Assembly (NCBI RefSeq): GCF_007988805.1
Contig: NZ_BJUV01000004.1
Location: forward strand, 1-64,000
Direction: 5' to 3'
From: Frigoribacterium faeni
GTDB taxonomy: Bacteria; Actinomycetota; Actinomycetes; Actinomycetales; Microbacteriaceae
Length of the DNA: 64,000 nucleotides
Shown here: piece by piece, positions 10,652-19,311 of the stretch
Layout of the letters: every line of letters starts with the position of its first letter
How positions within the stretch are numbered: the first letter of the stretch is position 1
Notes under the pieces: model-generated
The model's input: only the letters and a program-made list of their open reading frames with translations
Told to the model about the DNA's origin: nothing
Database searches by the model: none
Program-made: the position numbers and the translations under genes

Positions 10652-10826
10652 GCGCGTTCTCCCAGGGCGCGCCGAGCCTCTGTCGGTGATGGTCACTAGA
10701 CTCGTGTGGTCAGGTGGAGTCTCGCTCGGAACCCGGGCGCGTGAGACCTGGCATCTGTCTGTCCACCACACAGGGTGCGACCCACACACGGTGCTATCAA
10801 CACCACGAGATTGATTGAGGTCAAGG

Positions 10827-13571
10827 GTGACGGTAAACGACCAGGACCCGTACACGGTCGACACGACCGATCGCGATCCCGAAGAGACCGCCGAATGGCG
10901 GGAGTCGCTCGACTCCCTCGTGGCGGCCCAGGGGCACGAGCGGGCTCGCGAGATCATGAAGAGCCTGCTCACTCGATCGAGTGAGCTGCACCTCGGCGTG
11001 CCGATGGTCCCGAAGACGGACTACGTCAACACCATCGCCCCCGAAGACGAACCAGAGTTCCCCGGCGACGAGGAGCTCGAGCGGCGCTACCGCCGCTGGA
11101 TCCGCTGGAACGCCGCGATCACGGTGCACCGCGCCCAGCGCCCCGGCGTCTCCGTCGGCGGACACATCTCGACGTACGCCTCGTCGGCCGCCCTCTACGA
11201 GGTCGGCTACAACCACTTCTTCCGCGGCCAGGACCACTCCGGCGGCGGAGACCAGATCTTCTTCCAGGGCCACGCCTCCCCCGGCATGTACGCCCGCGCC
11301 TACCTCGAGGGCCGTCTCGGCACCGACCAGCTCGACGGGTTCCGACAGGAGAAGTCGCACGCGTCGGGCGGGCTCAGCTCGTACCCGCACCCGCGCCTCA
11401 TGCCGTCGTTCTGGCAGTTCCCGACGGTGTCGATGGGTCTCGGGCCGATCAACGCCATCTACCAGGCCCAGAACGCCAAGTACCTCACCAACCGCGGCAT
11501 CAAGGACGCCTCCGATCAGCAGGTCTGGGCGTTCCTCGGCGACGGCGAGATGGACGAGGTCGAGAGCCGCGGTCAGCTCCAGGTCGCGGCCAACGAGGGT
11601 CTCGACAACCTGAACTTCGTCATCAACTGCAACCTGCAGCGCCTCGACGGACCCGTCCGCGGCAACGGCAAGATCATCCAGGAGCTCGAGTCGTTCTTCC
11701 GCGGCGCGGGCTGGAACGTCATCAAGGTCGTCTGGGGCCGCGAGTGGGACACCCTGCTCGCCAACGACACCGAGGGCGCGCTGCTCAACCTGATGAACAC
11801 GACGCCCGACGGCGACTTCCAGACCTATAAGGCCGAGAACGGCGCCTATGTCCGCGAGAACTTCTTCGGCCGCGACCCGCGCGCCCTCGAGCTCGTCAAG
11901 GACTACAGCGACGACGACGTCTGGAACCTCAAGCGCGGCGGCCACGACTACCGCAAGGTGTACGCCGCGTTCAAGGCGGCCGCCGAGCACAAGGGCCAGC
12001 CCACCGTCATCCTGGCGAAGACGGTCAAGGGCTACGGCCTCGGCCCGTCGTTCGAGGGCCGCAACGCGACCCACCAGATGAAGAAGCTGACGCTCGACAA
12101 CCTCAAGCAGTTCCGCGACGAGATGCGCATCCCCGTCTCCGACGCCCAGCTCGACGAGAACCCCTACCTGCCGCCGTACTACCACCCCGGCAACGACGAC
12201 GAGGCCATCCAGTACCTGCACGAGCGCCGCCGCGCGCTCGGCGGCTACGTGCCCGAGCGCCGCTCGAAGTACACCCAGGTCTCGGTGCCCGAGTCGACGT
12301 CGTACGACGTCGTCAAGAAGGGCTCCGGCAAGCAGGAGGTCGCCACCACCATGGCGTTCGCCCGCCTCCTGAAGGACCTCCTCCGCTCGAAGGACTTCGG
12401 CCACCGCATCGTGCCGATCATCCCCGACGAGGCGCGCACCTTCGGCATGGACGCCTACTTCCCGACGTCCAAGATCTACAACCCGAACGGTCAGCACTAC
12501 ACCTCGGTCGACCGCGAGCTTCTCCTGGCGTACAAGGAGAGCCCCCAAGGCCAGCTGCTGCACGTCGGCATCAACGAGGCCGGCGCGTTCGCGGCCTTCA
12601 CCGCCGTCGGCACCTCGTACTCGACGCAGGGCGAGCCGCTCATCCCGGTCTACGTCTTCTACTCGATGTTCGGGTTCCAGCGCACCGGCGACGCCATGTG
12701 GGCCGCCGGCGACCAGATGGCCCGTGGGTTCATCATCGGCGCCACCGCCGGTCGCACCACGCTCACCGGCGAGGGCCTCCAGCACGCCGACGGGCACTCG
12801 CTCCTGCTCGCCTCGACCAACCCCGCCGTCGTCTCGTACGACCCGGCGTACGGCTACGAGCTCGGGCACATCGTCAAGTCGGGCATGGACCGCATGTACG
12901 GCACCGACGAGAACGGCGCACCCACCCACGCCGACCCGAACGTCATGTACTACCTGACGGTCTACAACGAGCCGATGCAGCAGCCCGCCGAGCCCGCCGA
13001 GGTCGACGTCGACGGCATCGTCCGCGGCATCTACAAGCTCAAGAGCGCCGAGAACCTGGGCCCCCGCGCCCAGCTGCTCGCCTCGGGCGTCGGGGTGCCG
13101 TGGGCCCTCGAGGCCCAGCAGCTGCTCGCCGACGACTGGAACGTGGCCGCCGACGTGTGGAGCGTCACCTCGTGGAACGAGCTGCGCCGCGACGGCCTCC
13201 AGGCCGAGGAGTTCAACTTCCTCAACCCCGGTGCCGAGCAGCGCACGCCCTACGTCACCGAGAAGCTCCGCGGCGCCGAGGGTCCCTTCATCGCCACGAG
13301 CGACTTCATGGCGGCCGTGCCGGATCAGATCCGCGAGTACGTGCCCGGCGACTACCTGACGCTCGGCGCCGACGGCTTCGGATTCTCGGACACCCGCGCC
13401 GCCGCCCGCCGGTTCTTCAAGATCGACGGCCCGTCCGTCGTCGTGCGCACGCTGCAGGCCCTCGCCCGCCGCGGCGACGTCGACCCCGGTGTCGTGCAGC
13501 AGGCCATCGACCGGTACCAGCTCCACGACGTCACGGCCGGCACCAGCGGCTCCGCCGGCGGGGAGAGCTGA
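10827..13571 (+). CDS. aceE: Pyruvate dehydrogenase E1 component, homodimeric type
   Basis: A 914-residue thiamine-diphosphate enzyme that decarboxylates pyruvate and passes the acetyl group to the E2 lipoyl domains, making acetyl-CoA. It has the homodimeric AceE architecture: [23 protein letters not shown] near residues 110-132, the ThDP/Mg motif [10 protein letters not shown] followed by NLNFVINCN at about 238-272, and [13 protein letters not shown] in the second half. GTG 10827 is chosen because CAAGG stands just before it and the protein begins at the usual family position. The gene is monocistronic with respect to E2/E3 and is followed 7 bases later by fasR, placing acetyl-CoA supply next to its main sink. 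Confidence 0.97.
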   Translation: MTVNDQDPYTVDTTDRDPEETAEWRESLDSLVAAQGHERAREIMKSLLTRSSELHLGVPMVPKTDYVNTIAPEDEPEFPGDEELERRYRRWIRWNAAITVHRAQRPGVSVGGHISTYASSAALYEVGYNHFFRGQDHSGGGDQIFFQGHASPGMYARAYLEGRLGTDQLDGFRQEKSHASGGLSSYPHPRLMPSFWQFPTVSMGLGPINAIYQAQNAKYLTNRGIKDASDQQVWAFLGDGEMDEVESRGQLQVAANEGLDNLNFVINCNLQRLDGPVRGNGKIIQELESFFRGAGWNVIKVVWGREWDTLLANDTEGALLNLMNTTPDGDFQTYKAENGAYVRENFFGRDPRALELVKDYSDDDVWNLKRGGHDYRKVYAAFKAAAEHKGQPTVILAKTVKGYGLGPSFEGRNATHQMKKLTLDNLKQFRDEMRIPVSDAQLDENPYLPPYYHPGNDDEAIQYLHERRRALGGYVPERRSKYTQVSVPESTSYDVVKKGSGKQEVATTMAFARLLKDLLRSKDFGHRIVPIIPDEARTFGMDAYFPTSKIYNPNGQHYTSVDRELLLAYKESPQGQLLHVGINEAGAFAAFTAVGTSYSTQGEPLIPVYVFYSMFGFQRTGDAMWAAGDQMARGFIIGATAGRTTLTGEGLQHADGHSLLLASTNPAVVSYDPAYGYELGHIVKSGMDRMYGTDENGAPTHADPNVMYYLTVYNEPMQQPAEPAEVDVDGIVRGIYKLKSAENLGPRAQLLASGVGVPWALEAQQLLADDWNVAADVWSVTSWNELRRDGLQAEEFNFLNPGAEQRTPYVTEKLRGAEGPFIATSDFMAAVPDQIREYVPGDYLTLGADGFGFSDTRAAARRFFKIDGPSVVVRTLQALARRGDVDPGVVQQAIDRYQLHDVTAGTSGSAGGES

Positions 13572-13578
13572 CCCCGTC

Positions 13579-14832
13579 GTGAGTGCTGAGCGGGTCCCGG
13601 CCTCGCCGATGGAACCGTCCGCGGCCACGAAAGAGCGCACGCTCGCGTGGCTGCGGACGGTCTCCGGGGAACTCTCGACGGCGACCATCAAGCGGCTCGA
13701 GGAGACGCTGCCCTGGTACGGCGACATGCCCCCGGGGCGGCGCTCCGCCGTCGGTCTCGTCGCGCAGGCCGGGATCACCTCGTTCATCAGCTGGTTCGAC
13801 GACCCCCGGTCGACCCCGTGGATCGCCGCCGACGTGTTCGGCGCGGCGCCCCGCGAGCTCCTCCGCTCCGTGAGCCTGCAACAGACCCTCCAGCTCATCC
13901 GCGTCACCGTCGAGGTCGTCGAGGAGCGCGTCAAAGACGGCGACGACTCGCTCCGCGAGGCGATCCTGCTCTACTCGCGCGAGATCGCCTTCGCCTCGGC
14001 GGACGTCTACGCCAGGGCGGCCGAGGCCCGGGGCCTCTGGGACGCCCGACTCGAGGCGCTCGTCGTCGACTCCATCCTCAGCGGCGAGTACGACGACGAA
14101 CTGCCCAGCCGCATCGCCGCCCTCGGCTGGCACGGCCACGGCGAGGTCTCCGTCCTCGTCGGCACGGCGCCCCGCATGCTCGACGTCGACACGCTCCGGC
14201 GCACCGCCCGCCACCTCAGCGCCGACGTGCTCATCGGCGTGCAGGGCAGTCGGCTCGTCCTCGTGATCGGCCGTGCCGAGCAGGCCGCCGACGACGCCAC
14301 CCCGACGACCGGCGCGAGCGGAGCCGGCACCGCTCCACGACCGACCTTCACCGACATCGCGAAGGCCCTCGAGCCCGGCTTCGGCGACGGGCACCTCGTC
14401 CTCGGGCACGAGGTGCCGAGCCTCGTCGACGCGTCCAAGAGCGCCAAGGCCGCACTGGCCGGCTTCGCCGTCGCCCGGTCGTGGCGCAACGCGCCGCGCC
14501 CCGCCCTCGCCGACGACCTCTTGCCCGAGCGGGCCCTCGCCGGCGACCCCGTCGCCCGCTCGACCCTCGTCAACCGGGTCTACAAGCCACTCAAGAACCA
14601 CTCCACCGAGCTGCTCACGACCCTCTGGTGCTACCTCGACAACGGCCGCTCGCTCGAGGCGACGGCACGCGAGCTGTTCGTGCACCCCAACACGGTGCGC
14701 TACCGCCTCAAACGCGTCTCGGACGTCATCGGCTGGGACGCCACCGGAGCCCGCGAAGCGCTCATCCTGCAGTCGGCGCTGATCCTCGGTTCGATCGCCG
14801 ACCACGACGGCCAGGTGGGTCGTCGTCGTTGA
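13579..14832 (+). CDS. fasR: PucR-family transcriptional regulator FasR of the fatty acid synthase genes
   Basis: A 417-residue regulator matching the actinobacterial FasR pattern: the N-terminal block ETLPWYGDMPPGRRSAVGLVAQAGITSFI (written in part: TLPWYGDMPPGRRSAV), AREIAFASADVYARAAEARG, WDARLEALVVDSILSGEYDD, and the C-terminal PucR helix-turn-helix ATARELFVHPNTVRYRLKR near residue 360. FasR activates the fabD-fabH-acpP-fabF operon in streptomycetes, and that operon follows here directly. GTG 13579 is used. ATG 13609 is an alternative, and neither has a strong ribosome-binding site. Two perfect inverted repeats in the fabD upstream region are candidate binding sites. Confidence 0.9.
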   Translation: MSAERVPASPMEPSAATKERTLAWLRTVSGELSTATIKRLEETLPWYGDMPPGRRSAVGLVAQAGITSFISWFDDPRSTPWIAADVFGAAPRELLRSVSLQQTLQLIRVTVEVVEERVKDGDDSLREAILLYSREIAFASADVYARAAEARGLWDARLEALVVDSILSGEYDDELPSRIAALGWHGHGEVSVLVGTAPRMLDVDTLRRTARHLSADVLIGVQGSRLVLVIGRAEQAADDATPTTGASGAGTAPRPTFTDIAKALEPGFGDGHLVLGHEVPSLVDASKSAKAALAGFAVARSWRNAPRPALADDLLPERALAGDPVARSTLVNRVYKPLKNHSTELLTTLWCYLDNGRSLEATARELFVHPNTVRYRLKRVSDVIGWDATGAREALILQSALILGSIADHDGQVGRRR

Positions 14833-14858
14833 CCCGGCCCGCACCTCCTCGGCTCCGC

Positions 14859-14900
14859 GGTTGAGACAACCGACAAGCCTCGACCGGATCTTTGGTCGAG
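14859..14900 (+). promoter_or_regulatory. Candidate FasR operators upstream of fabD
   Basis: Two perfect inverted repeats stand between fasR and fabD: GGTTG-AGA-CAACC (14859-14871) and CTCGACC-N8-GGTCGAG (14879-14885 with 14894-14900). They end about 40 bases before the fabD start. A CATGAT hexamer lies six bases before the GTG (14931-14936) and may be the -10 box. Assignment to FasR is inferred from position. Confidence 0.5.
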
Positions 14901-14942
14901 TTGCTACACCGGACAGAGGCGCATGCGCGGCATGATGGATCA

Positions 14943-15863
14943 GTGATCGTTGTCGTAGCGCCCGGTCAGGGCTCCCAGAAACCCGGATTCCTCGAACCGT
15001 GGCTGGCCGACCCCCAGCTCGCCGACCGCCTCGCGTCGCTCTCCGACGCTGCAGGGGTCGACCTCGTCGCCCACGGAACCACGTCCGACGCCGACACCAT
15101 CCGCGACACCGCCGTCGCGCAGCCGCTCATCGTGGCGGCCGGCATCCTCACCTCCCACGCGCTCTTCTCCCGCGTCGACCGTGCGAAGGTCGCCGGCGTC
15201 GCCGGCCACTCCGTCGGCGAGTTCACCGCCGCGGCCGTCGCCCACGTGCTGAGCGACACCGACGCGGTGGCCCTCGTCGCCGAGCGCGGACGCGCCATGG
15301 CCGACGCCGCCTCCCTGGTCGAGACCGGCATGAGCGCCGTCCTCGGAGGCGACGAGGCCGAGCTGCTCGCGCGGCTCGACGAGCTGGGCCTCTCGCCCGC
15401 CAACCACAACGGCGGCGGCCAGATCGTCGTCGCGGGCGAGCTCGCCGCCCTCGCGGCACTCGCCGAGACGCCGCCCGCCAGGGCCCGGGTCATCCCCCTC
15501 CAGGTCGCCGGCGCCTTCCACACGCGGTACATGCAGTCCGCGGTCGAACGCCTGCGGACCGCGGCGTCGGCCGTCCCGGCCGCGGATCCCGACCTGACGC
15601 TGTGGACCAACCACGACGGCACGGTCGTGGCCGACGGAGGACGCTTCGTCGATCTGCTCGTCGGCCAGGTCTCGTCGCCGGTCCGCTGGGACGCCACCAT
15701 GGAGTCGTTCTCGGCCGCCGGCGTCACCGGACTGATCGAGCTCGCGCCGGCCGGCGCCCTGACCGGCCTCGCCAAGCGTGCGCTGAGGGGCGTCCCCTCG
15801 GTCGCCGTCACGACACCCGACGACCTCCAGGCCGCCGTCGACCTCATCGAGGGAGCAGCATGA
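14943..15863 (+). CDS. fabD: Malonyl-CoA:ACP transacylase
   Basis: A 306-residue acyltransferase that loads malonate from CoA onto ACP for type II fatty acid synthesis. It opens with VVAPGQGSQKPGFL, has the nucleophile motif GHSVGE (Ser at about residue 89), a conserved GRAMADA segment and the AFHTRYM block that carries the catalytic His. GTG 14943 is chosen because the GQGSQ strand follows at normal distance. It may be translated from a leaderless mRNA. The stop overlaps the fabH start as ATGA, so the two are coupled. Confidence 0.95.
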   Translation: MIVVVAPGQGSQKPGFLEPWLADPQLADRLASLSDAAGVDLVAHGTTSDADTIRDTAVAQPLIVAAGILTSHALFSRVDRAKVAGVAGHSVGEFTAAAVAHVLSDTDAVALVAERGRAMADAASLVETGMSAVLGGDEAELLARLDELGLSPANHNGGGQIVVAGELAALAALAETPPARARVIPLQVAGAFHTRYMQSAVERLRTAASAVPAADPDLTLWTNHDGTVVADGGRFVDLLVGQVSSPVRWDATMESFSAAGVTGLIELAPAGALTGLAKRALRGVPSVAVTTPDDLQAAVDLIEGAA

Positions 15864-16870
15864 CCACCCCCCAGCTCAACCAGAACACGGGCGCGCAGTT
15901 CACCCGGATCTACGCGCTCGGCGCCGCCCGAGGCGAGAACGTCGTCCCGAACGCCGACATCATCGAGCCGATCAACTCCTCCGACGAGTGGATCCAGCAG
16001 CGTACCGGCGTCATCACCCGGCGTCGCGCCGGGAAGGACGTCAAGGTCGTCGACCTCGCCGAGACCGCCGCGAAGGAGGCCATCGAGAAGTCCGGCATCC
16101 GCCCCGACCAGATCGGCGCCGTCCTCGTCTCGACCATCGGCGGAGGCGTCGCCACCCCCTCGGTCGCCTCCCTGCTCGCCGAGCGCGTCGGCGCGAACCC
16201 GGCCGCCGCCTACGACATCTCGGCCGCTTGCGCCGGATTCACCTACGGCATCGCCCAGGCCGACTCCTTCGTGAAGTCGGGGCTCGCCGAGTACGTGCTC
16301 GTCGTCGGAGCCGAGAAGCTCAGCGACATCATCGACCCGACCGACCGCACCATCTCGTTCCTCCTCGCCGACGGCGCCGGCGCCGCGATCGTCGGCCCCG
16401 CAGACAGTGCGGGCATCGGCCCGACCGTCTGGGGTTCCGACGGCTCGAAGTGGGACGCCATCGGCATGACCAGCACGATGGTCGAGTACCGCGAGGGCGC
16501 CGGCGACGTCGCCTGGCCGACCCTCCGCCAGGAGGGCCAGACCGTCTTCCGCTGGGCCGTCTGGGAGATGGTCAAGGTCGCCAAGCTCGCTCTCGAGCGC
16601 GCGGGCGTCACGCCCGACCAGCTCGCGGCGTTCGTGCCGCACCAGGCCAACATGCGCATCATCGACGAGTTCGCCAAGCAGCTGCGGCTGCCCGAGTCGG
16701 TCGTGATCGGCCGCGACATCGCGACCACCGGCAACACGTCGGCGGCGAGCATCCCCCTGGCCACCCACCGCCTGCTCGAGGAGAACCCTGAGCTCAGCGG
16801 AGGGCTCGCCCTGCAGATCGGCTTCGGCGCCGGACTCGTCTTCGGCGCCCAGGTCGTCGTGCTCCCGTAG
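15860..16870 (+). CDS. fabH: 3-oxoacyl-ACP synthase III (initiation condensing enzyme)
   Basis: A 336-residue ketosynthase III that condenses an acyl-CoA primer with malonyl-ACP. The catalytic triad is visible: Cys in ISAACAGFTYG near residue 124, His in VPHQANMRIID, and Asn in TTGNTSAASIPLA. The N-terminal SSDEWIQQRTGV segment, which helps form the CoA tunnel, is intact. In high-GC Gram-positives FabH often accepts branched primers, which would give iso/anteiso fatty acids; that preference is not visible in the sequence. It overlaps fabD by 4 bases. Confidence 0.95.
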   Translation: MTTPQLNQNTGAQFTRIYALGAARGENVVPNADIIEPINSSDEWIQQRTGVITRRRAGKDVKVVDLAETAAKEAIEKSGIRPDQIGAVLVSTIGGGVATPSVASLLAERVGANPAAAYDISAACAGFTYGIAQADSFVKSGLAEYVLVVGAEKLSDIIDPTDRTISFLLADGAGAAIVGPADSAGIGPTVWGSDGSKWDAIGMTSTMVEYREGAGDVAWPTLRQEGQTVFRWAVWEMVKVAKLALERAGVTPDQLAAFVPHQANMRIIDEFAKQLRLPESVVIGRDIATTGNTSAASIPLATHRLLEENPELSGGLALQIGFGAGLVFGAQVVVLP

Positions 16871-16949
16871 CGCGCCGCCTCGCCCCACCCCCTCGGCCTG
16901 TATAGGCTTTACCCCGGTCAACCGACACCCCCTCAAGGAGAACAACACC

Positions 16950-17198
16950 ATGGCACTGTCCACCGAAGAAGTCCTCGCCGGCCTGGCCGAGCTCATCAAC
17001 GACGAGACCGGCATCGCGACCGACACGGTCGAGATGGGCAAGTCGTTCACCGACGACCTCGACATCGACTCGATCTCGATGATGACCATCGTCGTCAACG
17101 CCGAAGAGAAGTTCGACGTCAAGATCCCCGACGAAGAGGTCAAGAACCTCAAGACCGTCGGCGACGCCGTCACCTTCATCACCAAGGCACAGGACTAG
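16950..17198 (+). CDS. acpP: Acyl carrier protein
   Basis: An 82-residue acidic carrier protein. The phosphopantetheine attachment Ser is residue 41 in DLDIDSISMM, followed by the recognition helix and by EEKFDVKIPDEEVKNLKTVGD (in part: FDVKIPDEEVKNL). It carries the growing acyl chain between FabD, FabH and FabF. AAGGAG lies 9 bases before the ATG, the strongest ribosome-binding site in this operon, and TATAGGCT at 16901-16908 may be an extra promoter. Both fit the high ACP level that a cell needs. Confidence 0.97.
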   Translation: MALSTEEVLAGLAELINDETGIATDTVEMGKSFTDDLDIDSISMMTIVVNAEEKFDVKIPDEEVKNLKTVGDAVTFITKAQD

Positions 17199-17312
17199 AC
17201 GTCAGCTGCCCGGTCGTGCCCGCGAGGGCCGACCGGGCGCACACGTCCACGGTGCCGTCCGGCTCCCGGGTCACCGACCCGACCGGGCCGTCGCCCCTTC
17301 AGGAGAATCGTC

Positions 17313-18551
17313 ATGACCAAGAAGATCGTCGTCACCGGCCTGGGTGCCACCACCCCGCTCGGCGGTACCGCCACCGAGAGCTGGCAGAACCTGCTCGCCG
17401 GGCAGTCCGGCATCACCACCCTCGAGCAGGACTGGGTGGCCAAATACGAACTGCCCGTCACCATCGCCGGACAGGCCCGCGTGCCCTCCGCCGACGTGCT
17501 CGACCGCCGCGAGACCAAGCGCCTCGACCCCTCGAGCCAGTTCGCCCTCACCGCCGCCCGCGAGGCCTGGGCCGACGCCGGCGCCCCCGAGGTCGTCCCC
17601 GAGCGCTTCATCGTCGACTGGGCCACCGGCATCGGCGGTGTATGGACCCTGCTCGACGCCTGGGACACGCTCCGCGAGAAGGGTCCGCGCCGCGTCCTGC
17701 CGATGACCGTGCCCATGCTCATGCCGAACGGTCCCGCCGCCGCCATCTCGATGACCCTCGGCGCCCGCGCCGGAGCCCGCACCGTCGTGTCGGCCTGCGC
17801 CTCGAGCACCGAGTCGATCGCGATGGCCTACGACCACCTGCAGTCCGGACTCGCCGACATCGCCATCGCCGGCGGCTCCGAGGCCGCCATCCACCCGATG
17901 CCGCTCGCCTCGTTCGCCGCCATGCAGGCCCTGTCCAAGCGCAACGACGACCCCGCCACCGCCTCGCGGCCCTACGACGTCACCCGTGACGGCTTCGTGC
18001 TGGCCGAAGGAGGCGCGGCGCTCGTCCTCGAGACCGAGGAGCACGCGCTCGCCCGCGGCGCACGCATCTACGCCGAGCTGATCGGCGGAGCGGTCACGAG
18101 CGACTCGTACCACATCACCGCTCCCGACCCCGAGGGCAACGGGGCCGCCCGCGCCGTCATCGCGACCCTCGAGAACGCGGGCGTGGACCGCGACCAGGTC
18201 GTGCACGTCAACGCGCACGCGACCAGCACCCCGGTGGGCGACATCGCCGAGTACCACGCCATGAAGCGCGTCTTCGGCGAGCACACCCCGAAGCTCGTCG
18301 TCTCGGCGACCAAGGCCGCGACCGGGCACCTGCTCGGCGGTGCCGGCGGCATCGAGGCGCTCTTCACGGTGAAGGCCCTGCACGAACGCGTCGCTCCCCC
18401 GACGATCAACGTCACCCAGATGGACGACGAGATCGACATGGACGTCGTCGTCGGAGAGCCCCGCGCGCTGCCCGAGGGCGAGATCGTGGCCCTCAGCAAC
18501 TCGTTCGGCTTCGGCGGCCACAACGCCGTCGTCGGATTCCGCTCCGTCTGA
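17313..18551 (+). CDS. fabF: 3-oxoacyl-ACP synthase II
   Basis: A 412-residue elongating ketosynthase. Catalytic residues are present: the nucleophile Cys in VSACASSTESIAMA (about residue 162), one His in VNAHATSTPVGD, the Lys in SATKAATGHLLG and its following His. It extends acyl-ACP with malonyl-ACP and ends the four-gene fab operon. A 114-base spacer after acpP holds no gene and ends in CAGGAG before the ATG. The gene is followed by a 40-bp perfect palindrome acting as terminator. Confidence 0.96.
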   Translation: MTKKIVVTGLGATTPLGGTATESWQNLLAGQSGITTLEQDWVAKYELPVTIAGQARVPSADVLDRRETKRLDPSSQFALTAAREAWADAGAPEVVPERFIVDWATGIGGVWTLLDAWDTLREKGPRRVLPMTVPMLMPNGPAAAISMTLGARAGARTVVSACASSTESIAMAYDHLQSGLADIAIAGGSEAAIHPMPLASFAAMQALSKRNDDPATASRPYDVTRDGFVLAEGGAALVLETEEHALARGARIYAELIGGAVTSDSYHITAPDPEGNGAARAVIATLENAGVDRDQVVHVNAHATSTPVGDIAEYHAMKRVFGEHTPKLVVSATKAATGHLLGGAGGIEALFTVKALHERVAPPTINVTQMDDEIDMDVVVGEPRALPEGEIVALSNSFGFGGHNAVVGFRSV

Positions 18552-18558
18552 ACCACGA

Positions 18559-18598
18559 AGGAGGCGCGGGTCGGGTGATCACCCGACCCGCGCCTCCT
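18559..18598. terminator. 40-bp perfect palindromic terminator after the fab operon
   Basis: Arms of 18 bases (AGGAGGCGCGGGTCGGGT and complement) flank a GATC centre without any mismatch. It separates two convergent genes and can terminate both. Each arm is one copy of the recurring GGAGGCGCGGGTC word. Confidence 0.9.
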
Positions 18599-18624
18599 CG
18601 TCTCCCGGCGTCGCGGCCGTCCGG

Positions 18625-19128
18625 TCAGCCGACCTTGTGGAGCCAGACCACCGGGTTGCCCTCGCCGCTGTAGCGGAACGGCTCGAGCTCGTCGTCCCAG
18701 GCCTGGCCGAGGGCGAGACGCAGCTCACGGTGCAGCTCGAGTGCGTTCGAACCGGCGATCTCCATCGCGTACCGGATGCGATCCTCCGGGACGACCGTGT
18801 TGCCCACGGTGTCGGTCTGCGCGAAGAAGACGCCGAGGTCGGGCGTGTGCATCCACCGACCTCCGTCGTGGCCGGCGTCGGGATCCTCCGTCACCTCGTA
18901 GCGGAGGTGCTCCCAGCCGCGGAGGGCCGACGCGATGCGCGCCCCCGCGCCCTCCTCGCCCTGCCACGAGAACTCGGTCCGCTGGGAACCGCCGAGGACG
19001 GGCTGGTCGACCCAGGCGAAGTTGACGGCGTGCCCGAGGGCACGACCGACAGCCCACTCGACGTGTGGGCACAGTGCACGAGGGGACGAGTGCACATAGA
19101 GCACTCCCCGAGCCATTGCAGCAGCCAC
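18625..19128 (-). CDS. DUF3145 family protein
   Basis: A 167-residue cytoplasmic protein with the actinobacterial DUF3145 pattern: RGVLYVHSSPRALCPHVEWA at the N-terminus, TEFSWQGEEGAGARIASALR in the middle, PEDRIRYAM, and WDDELEPFRYSGEGNPVVWL at the C-terminus. The family is nearly confined to actinobacteria and its function is unknown. GTG 19128 is chosen because GGAGG stands five bases upstream, whereas the ATG at 19116 lies too far from it. Presence of this gene supports the taxonomic call. Confidence 0.88.
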   Translation of the reverse strand: MAAAMARGVLYVHSSPRALCPHVEWAVGRALGHAVNFAWVDQPVLGGSQRTEFSWQGEEGAGARIASALRGWEHLRYEVTEDPDAGHDGGRWMHTPDLGVFFAQTDTVGNTVVPEDRIRYAMEIAGSNALELHRELRLALGQAWDDELEPFRYSGEGNPVVWLHKVG

Positions 19129-19311
19129 GATTCCTCCATTCGGTTAGGTGCGACTTCCCCATCGACCTGGTGAACGAGTGAAACGGTGGCTTCTCGTGCT
19201 GTCTGAAATTATGCGCGGACGGGTCCGCTGCCTGAATCATCGCAGACGGACCGGCCGCATCACAACTGTGTAACTCCTGCCAATGGTCCGCGGTGCCGAC
19301 CGTCGGGCGAG

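Noticed and set aside
10703-10826. Riboswitch or structured leader before aceE
   Set aside because: The 120-base upstream stretch has no recognisable riboswitch core or strong hairpin, and the promoter position is uncertain.
10821-13934. A 1000-codon antisense frame over aceE
   Set aside because: It is the reverse-strand shadow of a clearly identified gene, with no domain, start signal or normal amino-acid composition.
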